Shown here piece after piece: positions 23,302-33,373 of a DNA stretch of 64,000 nucleotides. Where the stretch lies: the NCBI GenBank assembly GCA_023424015.1, contig JAFAEM010000035.1, positions 28,440-92,439 on the forward strand. Direction: 5' to 3'. The notes beneath the pieces were generated by a model. That model was not told the DNA's origin. It ran no database searches and worked only from the letters and a program-made list of their open reading frames with translations. A program made the translations under genes and the position numbers. The DNA is from Bacteroidota bacterium. Lineage in GTDB: Bacteria > Bacteroidota > Bacteroidia > Chitinophagales > Chitinophagaceae. Numbering within the stretch: position 1 is the first letter of the stretch; each line of letters starts with the position of its first letter.

Positions 23302-26300
23302 TTATTTCAGTATACTGAATTTTCTTGTAACCAATTGTTCTCCAAGAATGAGCTGCAGGTAATAAATACCATTCGGCAGGCTACGTGTTTCGTGGTAAGT
23401 TAAAACATTATAGCCAGGCATCAGCCGTTCGGTATAGGATCTTAAGGTGAGGCCGTTTGCCGCTACGATCCGTACCTGCACTTTCTGGATACCGGCTGAC
23501 CGGACTGCTACCTGCAATTGATCATTCACAGGGTTTGGAAAGATCTGCACAGTTGGCGAATTTTCATTGGCGCGGCGAACCGAAATAATATTGCTCAACT
23601 GTTCCCTGCCATTTTCTAAAACGGATTTCAATTGATAATAAGCTACAGCGCCAGATACCGTATTTAAGTTGTCTATGGCCTGGTAAGTATTTACTTCGTT
23701 CACGCCTTTTTTGCCCGGTACCCTTGCAATTTCAGTGAATGATATTTTGTCCGTACTTCTCAATACGATAAAATGATCTGCTTCCTGTGCACAAAGTGTG
23801 GACCAGTCAAGCAACACCTGCTCATTATGCAGGTTGGCATTGAAACTGATCACCTGGCAATTCAGTACATAAGAAAGACATCGCCAGTCCCGCTCGGTCG
23901 GGCAGCCACCATCACCCGGCACAGGGGTATGCTGTACCACGGTGATGGAACCAGGCGAAGCATCACCAGTTATTGAGCCACCATTGCCCATGTAGGATGA
24001 AGTTCCTTTCGCAGATGAATTGTCATTGTCAAAACGATCATCGAGTCCATCGCCATCCGTATCCACTCCCGTCAATGTAATGTTGTCGTCCTGTAAATTG
24101 TTATGGTTGAAATCATTTCCTTCAACGATATCCGGAGTTCCGTCATTATCTGTGTCGCTGTCCAAGTAATCGGGTACGCCGTCGCCATCTTCGTCATATA
24201 CGTGAATACCATCCCCGCCAAAACCATTAAAATCATCATAGACATTGTCGATCCCGTCGCCGTCAGTATCGATGCCGGAGGGAAGGAGGTACCCTGGTGT
24301 AGTTTGTCCTTCGATATTATCAGGTATACCATCGTCGTCGGAGTCGATATCGTACACATTTACCCCCGCCGTTCCATCAGTGTTGGGTAAATTCAAAGAT
24401 GCCATCGCAGCTACAACATTGCTCCAGCCATCGGCATTATAGGTGCCATCAATCCTGCCATTCCAATCTGCGTCTGTAAAACCAGCTTCACGTGTGTCGG
24501 TGATACCATCGGAGTCGCTATCCAGGTCGTATGGATTTATACGGCTGTCGGCGTCCATATTTTTATTTGGATAAAAATCGGCCCTGCCGTTATTATCGGC
24601 ATCGGTTCCGGTGAGTACCAGGCTATTTGCCGCATTCTCAGCAGTACCGTCATTGTTCGTATCGCCATCTACGTTATCGCAAAGACCGTCAAAATCATCA
24701 TCAGTGAAACCATCGATCCGGCCGTCGTTGTCGAAATCCAGGCCAAAAACTTCTGCTATATCCGGTATACCATCGTTGTCACTATCAAGGTCCAGGTAGT
24801 TAGGAATACCGTCGCCATCTGTATCTATAGCGCCTAGTCCTTGTCCCGATCCGATCACGCCGCCCGACCCGGCATCTACGTTCTGTGAAAGTCCATCATT
24901 GTCAGTGTCTGAATAATTGTCGATCCGTCCGTCCCCATTAGCATCTACACCAAAACTCTCAACGGTATCAGGTATGCCGTCATTATCGCTGTCGAGATCG
25001 AGGTGATTGGGGATGCCGTCAAGATCCTTATCCATGTTATCGTTTACCCCATCCGAGTTAGTGTCTGCAAAGCCCGGGAAGTTATTATCCCGGTAATTGG
25101 GTATCCCGTCATTGTCTGAATCTGCGCTGGGGTCAAAATTATCGTTGTAACCATCCGCGTTGTTGTCAATATAGCCAGGGTAGTGTATGTCTGACCAGTT
25201 GGGTACACCATCGCTGTCATGGTCCTGCGTAGCCGCGGGGTTATTGATTTCAATATAATCTGGAATTCCATCGTCATCGTCATCGATATCCGGACATGCA
25301 GTGATGTATATATTGAGCCGTATCGTATCATCACACGAACCAGCTCCATCAAAAAAGGCATAAATAGTGCGGGTGAAATTCACCGGTATAAAAGGATCAT
25401 AAAGTGTAGCATCTGTAAAAGGCATGGCGGTATAGAAACGATATCCCGCAAATTGCTCATACGGCAACATAACAGTCACCGACGGACATATATTGGTCAG
25501 GAGCATATCACTCACCGGGTCGCAGGATCCCAAGACTGTATTCACGACCGGTCCGGGGACGATACAGCCACTCACTACCACACCACTGGAATCGTAAAGA
25601 CTCAGCGTTGATAATTTTCCATTATAACTGATCCTTGCCTGGTTGCTGATACTGCTGCTACAGGTCAGCACAGCACAGGAGGTTGATGTATACACTTCGA
25701 AACTCGCCTCGCCTGAAGCACTGGGGACCATCTCACCTCCGTTCGTGGCATTGGCACCGGAACCGATCCGGAATATTACTGTATTGGTTAGAAAATCATA
25801 CTCAGCTTCATCGTCACCAGCTGCATCTGTTTTTGCAACGCCATCTATCCGCAACGTTCCGGGTTTGTAACTCGTTCCGGCTGGTATACGGTCAGTAATG
25901 ACGGTTTCTGTACTCGCATCGTTACCACCGTTTCTGTAGGAGACGGTATACAGCAGATCATCGCCGGGTAAAAGCGTGCCGCCGTCAATATCTGTTGCTG
26001 ACTTGGAAATATTAAACTCAGGTGTAAACTGCGAAATAGCCGTCGATACTACCTGCAACATATAATTCTCCGAAGGCGAGCTAAAACGAATGCTGGCCGA
26101 AGTCTGGCTATTGCCTAATACGGCATTTAAGGCATTGGGTACATCGATGATGTCCGCGTCATAGCCTAGTGTATTCTGGTGTGCGGGTACCCGCGTCGTC
26201 ACAACAGCGCCTTTATAAGAAATGGTACTGTTCCACATATCGTTTAGATCAGCCGTCGCATTGGGTGTCATGTTTGTAAAAGTGCCAACGAGCGGATTCG

Positions 26301-28152
26301 AATTCTGCTTGAATGAAAACTCGTCCGTTTGGTCGCGGTCGCCATCAAATACCACGGCACCCAACTCACAACTAACCGGTCCGGCAGGGGGAGTAAGAAA
26401 GCCTGTAATGGGAACATGCAGTGCCGGGTCGCCTCCATTCATGATAACGGACCCATCGAATACTGTAAGGTTTCTCACCACCGTAGACGGGTCGGCATAG
26501 GCGATCACGATAGTCCAACCGCCGGATCCATTTTCAATACCCGCAGGCCCAACCACATTGGCAATGGTATAGGTTCCATTTGGATTATTGGTATTGATCA
26601 ACGAAGTAATATCTGCAAAGCAGCGGTATCCGGTATGCGGCAGCCCGGGCACCAGGGTGCCGTTGTGGTAATCAGTTTGAGCTGATGCCACGGTATAATA
26701 GTTCGTCGACCCGGGCACCATAATATCCACATTCGATTCATTATTGATCCAGGCGGTATTGCTACCATCTGAACCCTGCGTGGCACCCCAATACAGACCA
26801 GCCCAAAGTACATTTACACAGGATGGGAGATTGAGGTCTGCGGAGGAAGAGCATATAGTTGAATCCGAAGATCCCTGCAGCTGTAAATCAAAAGAAATAT
26901 CCGAACTGGTTATCACGTCCTGGTGAATTTCTACGGCGATGGTATTGTCACCTGCTACAAAGTAACTGGCAGGGATATGATAAGGTACAGGGGTCGATTC
27001 GGCTGAACCGCTAATATTGGAAGAAGCCACTGTAGCATGTGTGATGGTGCCGGCAGGCATATTGCTCCGTAACACTTCCACACCATTTACATATACGACC
27101 GCACCATCATCCCTCACCAGGTTCAGTCGGAAACTGGAAAAATCATTGGGATTAGGAATGTTAATCGTTTTGCGAAAATATGTGGTGATCCATTTGTCGC
27201 CCGTCGGTGAGCATACGGTACCACCACCACCTGATGGAATACAAGTTGTCTCATCTCCATCTCCATAACCAAAATGGCCATTACCTGCAGGCCAGGCTGC
27301 ATCATTAAAAGCTGGTGTCTCCCAATTGGCTGGACGGGTATTATCAGCAAGATATTTCCAGTTTGACTGATACTGGATAAATGTTGTATGATCGTTTGGG
27401 TTACCCAGTAATTGCATATTAAAGCTGAGATCCGAGCTAGTCGCATTAGTCTGGTGTATCTCTACGGCGATTGTATTGTTACCGGCAGTAAATGTAGTGG
27501 ACGGTAAGGTCACACTCAGAATAGCATTACCATTATCAGTGGCATTGGTGGCAAGCGTACCATGCGCCAATGCGCCTGCAGGAAGATTATTCCGGTAAAC
27601 TTCCACACCATTTACATATACAGCAATTCCATCATCCCGCTTTACATTCATTGTGAAATCGCTATGCGCGGAGGGATTGGCAATATTTACAACCTTTCGA
27701 AAATAGGTAGTGATCCATTTTGTGCCGGTAGGATTACACAACGTTCCCCCACCACCCGATGGTATGCAGGTGGTTTCATCACCGCTGCCATATCCAAACT
27801 CTGCGAGGCCGGTTGGCCATGCGCTATGATCATAGCCTGTAGTATGCCAATTCGCGGGGCGGGTATTGCCCGCACGATAATACCAGGAGGCGCCCCAGGC
27901 AAGATACTCGGTAGGAGGAATGCCATCGATGTCGATATAAGCAGCCGGATTGTCATTATTGGTAGCATTACCCCCCGGGGGCGCATCAGATGTGCTGGTG
28001 GACGTAGTGGTGATGATATTGTTGGATACATAAACAATATTGCCACGTACTGATGGGTTGCTGAACCTGGGTGTAAAAGGCCTGAGTACCTGTGCACCCG
28101 CAAACAGGGCAGAAAACAACACACACAATACCAGGGATAATTTCAATTTCAT
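23302..28152 (-). CDS. Very large T9SS-secreted protein with duplicated beta-sandwich modules, DUF11-like domain and TSP3 repeats
   Basis: 1616 residues from the ATG at 28152 (an upstream TTG at 28167 is less likely). The signal peptide ends in FAGAQ. Two similar modules (about 85-240 and 255-425) each run from WYYRAG/WKYLAD to TTYFRK, DDGIAVYVNGVEV and NTIAVEIHQ. A surface-protein region follows. Next is a DUF11-like domain (FNISKSATDIDGGTLLPGDDLLYTVSY reads across it). A long set of thrombospondin type 3-like calcium repeats (DxDxDGxxD, about 975-1390) comes after. An Ig/FN3-like segment (LLDWSTLCAQEADHFIVLRS) precedes the T9SS type A sorting domain starting IFPNPVNDQL and ending RKFSILK. 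It is probably exported and anchored on the cell surface. Ligand unknown. Confidence 0.9.
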   Translation of the reverse strand: MKLKLSLVLCVLFSALFAGAQVLRPFTPRFSNPSVRGNIVYVSNNIITTTSTSTSDAPPGGNATNNDNPAAYIDIDGIPPTEYLAWGASWYYRAGNTRPANWHTTGYDHSAWPTGLAEFGYGSGDETTCIPSGGGGTLCNPTGTKWITTYFRKVVNIANPSAHSDFTMNVKRDDGIAVYVNGVEVYRNNLPAGALAHGTLATNATDNGNAILSVTLPSTTFTAGNNTIAVEIHQTNATSSDLSFNMQLLGNPNDHTTFIQYQSNWKYLADNTRPANWETPAFNDAAWPAGNGHFGYGDGDETTCIPSGGGGTVCSPTGDKWITTYFRKTINIPNPNDFSSFRLNLVRDDGAVVYVNGVEVLRSNMPAGTITHATVASSNISGSAESTPVPYHIPASYFVAGDNTIAVEIHQDVITSSDISFDLQLQGSSDSTICSSSADLNLPSCVNVLWAGLYWGATQGSDGSNTAWINNESNVDIMVPGSTNYYTVASAQTDYHNGTLVPGLPHTGYRCFADITSLINTNNPNGTYTIANVVGPAGIENGSGGWTIVIAYADPSTVVRNLTVFDGSVIMNGGDPALHVPITGFLTPPAGPVSCELGAVVFDGDRDQTDEFSFKQNSNPLVGTFTNMTPNATADLNDMWNSTISYKGAVVTTRVPAHQNTLGYDADIIDVPNALNAVLGNSQTSASIRFSSPSENYMLQVVSTAISQFTPEFNISKSATDIDGGTLLPGDDLLYTVSYRNGGNDASTETVITDRIPAGTSYKPGTLRIDGVAKTDAAGDDEAEYDFLTNTVIFRIGSGANATNGGEMVPSASGEASFEVYTSTSCAVLTCSSSISNQARISYNGKLSTLSLYDSSGVVVSGCIVPGPVVNTVLGSCDPVSDMLLTNICPSVTVMLPYEQFAGYRFYTAMPFTDATLYDPFIPVNFTRTIYAFFDGAGSCDDTIRLNIYITACPDIDDDDDGIPDYIEINNPAATQDHDSDGVPNWSDIHYPGYIDNNADGYNDNFDPSADSDNDGIPNYRDNNFPGFADTNSDGVNDNMDKDLDGIPNHLDLDSDNDGIPDTVESFGVDANGDGRIDNYSDTDNDGLSQNVDAGSGGVIGSGQGLGAIDTDGDGIPNYLDLDSDNDGIPDIAEVFGLDFDNDGRIDGFTDDDFDGLCDNVDGDTNNDGTAENAANSLVLTGTDADNNGRADFYPNKNMDADSRINPYDLDSDSDGITDTREAGFTDADWNGRIDGTYNADGWSNVVAAMASLNLPNTDGTAGVNVYDIDSDDDGIPDNIEGQTTPGYLLPSGIDTDGDGIDNVYDDFNGFGGDGIHVYDEDGDGVPDYLDSDTDNDGTPDIVEGNDFNHNNLQDDNITLTGVDTDGDGLDDRFDNDNSSAKGTSSYMGNGGSITGDASPGSITVVQHTPVPGDGGCPTERDWRCLSYVLNCQVISFNANLHNEQVLLDWSTLCAQEADHFIVLRSTDKISFTEIARVPGKKGVNEVNTYQAIDNLNTVSGAVAYYQLKSVLENGREQLSNIISVRRANENSPTVQIFPNPVNDQLQVAVRSAGIQKVQVRIVAANGLTLRSYTERLMPGYNVLTYHETRSLPNGIYYLQLILGEQLVTRKFSILK

Positions 28153-28188
28153 AGTAACGGATTTCAAATTTTTGGCCAGGGCACTGAT

Positions 28189-31100
28189 CTATTGCACAAG
28201 TACTTTCTGGAATGTAACAACGCCCTGATCCTTTCGAACTTCCCAGATATAAATACCCGGGTTGAGAGAATATTCTTTATATGTAGTACCGGCATGAACA
28301 GTCAACTTTTCATTGACTACTTCCCGGCCGTTCATTTCATAGATACGTAACTGCACAGCTGTCTGACGTGGTGAAGCCATTTGTAGTTTCATTCTACCAT
28401 TGGTTGCTGACACAGTTTTTACTTCAAATTCACTGGCGTTATTCACGATTCGCCGTGTGCCGAGATACTCTTTTCTATTATCGATATCTGTTTGCGACAG
28501 ACGATAATATGAGGTTCCGGTGAGTGGCTTCTCGTCAATGTATTTATAATCACGCCGGTCCGAAGACTGGCCTGAGGACCCGATCGTAGCCAATAGTTCG
28601 TAATCTGTACCATTGGCAGATCTTTCCAGCTGGAAATATTTATTGTTGTGTTCGGAGGCAGTTGCCCAGCTCAGCTCTACTTTTCCCACCTGGTTGAGTC
28701 GTGCATCAAACTGGAGTAATGATACCGGTAAAGTGCTGGTCGCAATAACGGAATACTGATCCGTTACACAACCGAAATTGTCTGTCACCGAAAAGTTTGT
28801 TACGCCCGCAACCGTCGGTGTGAAATTGATCGACCTGGAATTTTCACCCGTGCTCCAGTTAAAATTATTTACATCATTGGGCCATGAAGCACTGAGCGTA
28901 ACCGGGGTATTGATGGCTACTGTTACATCTTCGGTCAACCCTGCATCCTTAATGATGGTGAATTGATCAAAGATGGTTCCGTTACGCCGCAGCATTTTTG
29001 CATCGAGCCGGTTGTCCTCTACTTCAAAATAAAATACGCCCCCATCATTCACTGAGAATGGAAATGCATAGGCATCGAAGTTGGTTTGTGTGCCACCACT
29101 CGCGCCTGTTGAACCGGCCACTACATATACCGTTCCATGGTTGGCCGGCGTAGAATTATAAATATATGGGCATGAATTAGCACTGCCATCATAATAGGCG
29201 CTGGAAGTACTAACAGCATGTGTGCCGGGTGTAAATGAAGTCCAGCTGCCGGTAAAGTTCTTTAACATATAACCTCTTTCATAACCATGGCTGTGGCCAT
29301 TGATGATCAGGTCCACACCGCGGCTTTCGAGGTATGTAATAAAATTCTGCCGAATGGCGATCAGGTCCGACTCGGTATCCGAGTTATGGCTTGTTTTTGT
29401 ATAGGGTGGATGGTGCCAGTAGGCAACGGTCCATTTTTTGGTATTTGCAGCCAGGTCGGCATCGATCCAGGACTTCAGTGTACTTGACCCGGCAGTAAGC
29501 ATGCTAGTAAGGTCAGCCTCGGTACCATATGAATCAAGTGAAAGAAAATGGATATTACCCACATCATAGGAATAAAAATTCTGATAGTTTGAAGGCACAC
29601 CGCCGGCTTCTCCATTCTGTGGCACCGTAAATATGGAATGATAGGGCATGGAGCGGGAAGCCTTGTTGGCAGAAGAATTTCCATAATCATGGTTGCCTGG
29701 CGCGGGATATAGTTTGTGATTCTTCAGGATATTGTTACCATATATCCCAAAGAAATTATTCGTGTATTCGACGTCAGTGCCCGAGTTATACGCATTGTCG
29801 CCCAGTAATATCCAGGCATCGGGTGCATCAATTCCGTTTGTGGCCAGGTAGTTCCTGTAATTGGCAAGGTTATCATCCTGGTAGGCTGAATTGCCTCGAC
29901 CGCAATCCCCAAATGCAACGACGCGGATCTTACGGGTTGTGTTTTCTGGCGGATTTGTCCTGAAATAATTGTCGGCATCTCCCTGTAATACGGTTCCGTC
30001 GGTGGCAGATACCCGGTAATAATATTTTGTATCAGGCACCAGGCCGGTGATGGTAACGGAATGTTCGGTCGTGGGGCAGGATTCATCAGGACCGGCTATT
30101 GTGTATGCCCCCAGCACTGTGCCAACTTCTACACGGCCGTTACAGGCTACATTGGTTCTCCAGCGGATGGTTATTGATGTTTGCGATCCGCTCTGCAGAT
30201 AGGGCCCGCGGCTTATCACCGGCGTACCACCACCTATATTTCCAAGCAATTGCAGGTTAAAAGACAAATCGGAACTTGTCGCATCACTTTGGTGAATTTC
30301 CACTGCGATCGTGTTTGCGCCTTCAACAAAATTGCAACGTGAAAGACTAAAAGAAATTGGCGTAGTCTCGTCACCGCCGCTGATAGCAGCCGACGCAAAG
30401 GTGCCATGTGCCGGTGCACCGGCGGGCATATTATTTCGGGCTACCTCCGTGCCATTGAGGTACACAATAACACCATCATCCCTGACGACATTTAATGTAA
30501 AATTGTTATAATTATTGAGGTCCGTGATATTAAAAGTCTTTCTGAAATAAGTAGTCACATACTTATTATTTGCATCTGGTCCATACGACACGGTAGTCGC
30601 GGGCCCGTCAGCATAGCCAAGTTCGGAAGCACCACTGGACCAGGCTGCATCATTAAAGCCTACTGTTTCCCAACCGGCGGGCCGGGTATTGTTGTCGCGG
30701 TATTTCCAAACATCACCGAAGTTGATGATTGCCGACGGTGCAGTATTCGCGAGCAGCTCCAGGTCGAAAGTGAGGTCCGTACTGGTGGCGGAGTTTTGGT
30801 GAATTTCGACCGCGATCGTATTGCTGCCGTCCACAAAATAGCTGGATAAAAGTGATGTTGTCTGAGGGGTGCCCCCATCATCGCTGGCAGCCGAGGAGGC
30901 AAGGGTTGTATAGGTTCGGCCGGCAGGCATGTTATTGGCATACCGCTCGGTACCATTTATATACACCACCACACCGTCATCGCGTCTTACATTTAATGTA
31001 AAGTCGGAATAGCTGCCGGGGTTTGTAATGTTTACTGTTTTACGAAAATAGGTGGTGATATGCTTGTTGTTGGCATCTGACCCATAACTAACAGTAGTAA

Positions 31101-31317
31101 CGGGACCATCACCATAACCAAGTTCGGCCGCGCCACTTGACCAGGCCGCATCATTGAAACCTGACGCCCGCCAGGTTGTCCCCTGGTTTGAGCCATCGTC
31201 GAGGTATTTCCAGGTGCTCCCGTAGGAAATGATCACGGTTTGTGAAAAACTAAAGTTTATTATACCGGCAAGAATGATGGAAAGAATCACTTTCCTGGTG
31301 GTAGAAAATGGTTTCAT
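28189..31317 (-). CDS. T9SS-secreted purple-acid-phosphatase-like metallophosphoesterase
   Basis: 1042 residues from the ATG at 31317, which begins a good signal peptide (ending NFSFSQ); the longer frame to 31539 would run past it. Two copies of the module also found in the downstream gene (about 32-205 and 207-375) come first. A purple-acid-phosphatase-type FN3 domain (GPYLQSGSQTSITIRWRTN) follows. The metallophosphoesterase core has AFGDCGRG, LLGDNAY, APGNHDYG, YWHHPPYTK and NGHSHGYERGY, which supply all expected metal ligands. Then an FN3-like segment and a T9SS sorting domain ending FQKVLVQ. The enzyme probably releases phosphate from esters outside the cell. It is 36 bases upstream of the TSP3-repeat gene and may be cotranscribed with it. 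Confidence 0.92.
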   Translation of the reverse strand: MKPFSTTRKVILSIILAGIINFSFSQTVIISYGSTWKYLDDGSNQGTTWRASGFNDAAWSSGAAELGYGDGPVTTVSYGSDANNKHITTYFRKTVNITNPGSYSDFTLNVRRDDGVVVYINGTERYANNMPAGRTYTTLASSAASDDGGTPQTTSLLSSYFVDGSNTIAVEIHQNSATSTDLTFDLELLANTAPSAIINFGDVWKYRDNNTRPAGWETVGFNDAAWSSGASELGYADGPATTVSYGPDANNKYVTTYFRKTFNITDLNNYNNFTLNVVRDDGVIVYLNGTEVARNNMPAGAPAHGTFASAAISGGDETTPISFSLSRCNFVEGANTIAVEIHQSDATSSDLSFNLQLLGNIGGGTPVISRGPYLQSGSQTSITIRWRTNVACNGRVEVGTVLGAYTIAGPDESCPTTEHSVTITGLVPDTKYYYRVSATDGTVLQGDADNYFRTNPPENTTRKIRVVAFGDCGRGNSAYQDDNLANYRNYLATNGIDAPDAWILLGDNAYNSGTDVEYTNNFFGIYGNNILKNHKLYPAPGNHDYGNSSANKASRSMPYHSIFTVPQNGEAGGVPSNYQNFYSYDVGNIHFLSLDSYGTEADLTSMLTAGSSTLKSWIDADLAANTKKWTVAYWHHPPYTKTSHNSDTESDLIAIRQNFITYLESRGVDLIINGHSHGYERGYMLKNFTGSWTSFTPGTHAVSTSSAYYDGSANSCPYIYNSTPANHGTVYVVAGSTGASGGTQTNFDAYAFPFSVNDGGVFYFEVEDNRLDAKMLRRNGTIFDQFTIIKDAGLTEDVTVAINTPVTLSASWPNDVNNFNWSTGENSRSINFTPTVAGVTNFSVTDNFGCVTDQYSVIATSTLPVSLLQFDARLNQVGKVELSWATASEHNNKYFQLERSANGTDYELLATIGSSGQSSDRRDYKYIDEKPLTGTSYYRLSQTDIDNRKEYLGTRRIVNNASEFEVKTVSATNGRMKLQMASPRQTAVQLRIYEMNGREVVNEKLTVHAGTTYKEYSLNPGIYIWEVRKDQGVVTFQKVLVQ

Positions 31318-31486
31318 CAGTTGGTGGATATTGTAATTGACCATAAAACAACTAAATAATACCTTAAAGCACAAGAGATATTGGGAAAAATAATAAGCAG
31401 AAAACCGCATGCAACAAGTGAAACGCTCTATATTTAGTACCAAAGTGATATGCGTGAAGAGACACAAGTATTCCAACGCTGGCAGC

Positions 31487-33325
31487 ATGGTAAAATTGCC
31501 AGGTAAGATCACCTGCACTATTGCGGTTTTTATCATCATTATTGGGGCTGCCCGATTTCAGGCATCACCCTCGTTTGCGGATCAAACTGATGAATTCTTC
31601 ACTCACCAACTGGAGTCGGTTAAAAAAGAATTGACCATTTTAAAAAAAATTAATCAAGAAAAAGCCGAAGCTGCCGCGTTAAGACAACAATTCATCAACT
31701 GCCGCAAGTCTTATAAGCAGTTGGCTGTATTGTCGGAGTATTTTAATATTTATGAGACCAAGTTCCTGAATGGCCCGGCGCTTCCCCGGGCCGAGGATGG
31801 CACTCCTGACGTGATTATTCCGCCACAGGGTTTCCAGGCTTTGGAAGAGCTGATCTTTGGGGATGATCAACTGCCCGAGTATGCAGTGATCGGAGAATTA
31901 ATTGAGAAAATGCTGTCGGTGTTGCAACAAATCGAAAAAGAACCGGATCGCCAATATAAGTTCCGCCCTGAGATGGTATGGGATGCCCTCAGGTCATCAG
32001 TCGTACGATTGGCTACCCTTGGGTTAACAGGTTTTGATTCGCCGGTAGCACTGCATTCTTTTGATGAGGCTCGCGCAACTATTGAAGGAATTAGAAAGGT
32101 CTTGGCATTATTCAAACGGGATTTGGATAAAGATCCACGGGCGTGGAAACAACTGAACAGACTTTTAATATCAATGGACAAGCGACTTGCGACTGCAGGA
32201 GATTTCAATCGCTTCGACCGCCTGGATTTTATCACCACATTTATCAACCCTATTTATAGAGAACTGGTAATTACCCGAAAATCGTCGGATATAGGTATAC
32301 CGGAAGGGCGAAGCCCGGTCAATTTTAACGCTGAATCCATATTTGACAGAAATTTTTTCGATATCAATTTTTTCTCGCCTGGGAAAGAATATCGACCCAC
32401 AGAGAAACGAATAGAGCTGGGCAAAAAGCTCTTCGCAGACCCTGTACTTTCGGGTTCCGGCAACCGGAGTTGCGCGAGTTGCCATATTCCCGGGAAAGCA
32501 TTTACAGATGGGCTAAAGGTTCCCATGGCCATAGATGACAAGACCTTACTCAGGCGAAATACACCCACCTTATGGAATTCTGCACTCCAGACAAGGCAAT
32601 TCTTTGATACCCGTACGGATATTCTGGAAAATCAGTTGAAGGAAGTAGTTCATAATACTGAAGAGATGGAAGGTTCACTTCACGCGGCAACAGCAGTATT
32701 AAAGAAGTCGCCGGAATACCTGTTACAATTTAAAGAAGCTTATGCGGATGAACCGGAGCCGTTAAATGCATATAATATTGCAAACGCGATATCATCTTAT
32801 ATCAGGACATTGATATCTCTGAATTCCAGGTTCGACCAATACATGCGCGGTGACAAAACCAAATTGAATTCGAGGGAAAAAAAAGGTTTTAACCTGTTCA
32901 CTGGCAAGGCTAAATGTGCAACCTGTCATTTTATCCCATTGTTTAATGGACTGGTGCCACCAGAATTTACCGAAACAGAAACAGAAGTACTGGGAACTCC
33001 GGCCACAAAGAATAAAAAAAATGCAAAGCTCGATACGGATGCCGGTAAGTTTGAATTAACACAATCGGTGATCCACAAGTTTGCGTTCAAAACTCCGGGG
33101 TTGAGAAATATTGAAAAAACCGGGCCCTATATGCACAACGGCGTATTCGATACACTGGAAGAAGTCATGGAATTCTACAATGAAGGCGGGGGAGCGGGCC
33201 TGGACATTGCACCCGAAAATCAAACCCTGCCTACAAATAAGCTCGATCTTTCAAAAAAAGAGATCGAAAGCATTATTGCGTTTATGAAATCACTGACCGA
33301 CCCGGCAATCACCACCTACAAATAA
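31487..33325 (+). CDS. Di-haem cytochrome c peroxidase (MauG/CcpA family) with long N-terminal domain
   Basis: 612 residues from the ATG at 31487 (an in-frame ATG at 31409 gives 26 more residues but a worse signal sequence). A membrane/signal segment, TIAVFIIIIGAARFQ, is followed by an all-helical region of about 270 residues resembling imelysin-like domains. The peroxidase part starts near residue 300. Its two haem c sites are CASCH and CATCH, with TPTLWNSALQTRQFFD, PGLRNIEKTGPYMHNG and a C-terminal LDLSKKEIESIIAFMKSL. Periplasmic reduction of H2O2 or oxidation of a protein substrate is the family role. The only rightward gene among leftward secretome genes here; it ends at a shared bidirectional terminator. 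Confidence 0.9.
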   Translation: MVKLPGKITCTIAVFIIIIGAARFQASPSFADQTDEFFTHQLESVKKELTILKKINQEKAEAAALRQQFINCRKSYKQLAVLSEYFNIYETKFLNGPALPRAEDGTPDVIIPPQGFQALEELIFGDDQLPEYAVIGELIEKMLSVLQQIEKEPDRQYKFRPEMVWDALRSSVVRLATLGLTGFDSPVALHSFDEARATIEGIRKVLALFKRDLDKDPRAWKQLNRLLISMDKRLATAGDFNRFDRLDFITTFINPIYRELVITRKSSDIGIPEGRSPVNFNAESIFDRNFFDINFFSPGKEYRPTEKRIELGKKLFADPVLSGSGNRSCASCHIPGKAFTDGLKVPMAIDDKTLLRRNTPTLWNSALQTRQFFDTRTDILENQLKEVVHNTEEMEGSLHAATAVLKKSPEYLLQFKEAYADEPEPLNAYNIANAISSYIRTLISLNSRFDQYMRGDKTKLNSREKKGFNLFTGKAKCATCHFIPLFNGLVPPEFTETETEVLGTPATKNKKNAKLDTDAGKFELTQSVIHKFAFKTPGLRNIEKTGPYMHNGVFDTLEEVMEFYNEGGGAGLDIAPENQTLPTNKLDLSKKEIESIIAFMKSLTDPAITTYK

Positions 33326-33326
33326 T

Positions 33327-33354
33327 AAAGCTCCCCTGTTTTTAGGGGAGCTTT
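33327..33354. terminator. Bidirectional intrinsic terminator
   Basis: AAAGCTCCCCT, loop GTTTTT, AGGGGAGCTTT: symmetrical A and T tracts serve both the peroxidase gene and the convergent sugar-dehydrogenase gene. Confidence 0.9.
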
Positions 33355-33373
33355 ATTCAAATAACCTGTACGT

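Noticed and set aside
25044..25361. Extra frames in the TSP3-repeat region
   Set aside because: The Asp-rich calcium repeats create long open frames on both strands; only the T9SS protein frame has domains and a signal peptide.
31318..31539. N-terminal extension of the phosphatase gene
   Set aside because: It precedes a clear signal peptide at 31317 and overlaps the divergent peroxidase gene and its promoter region.
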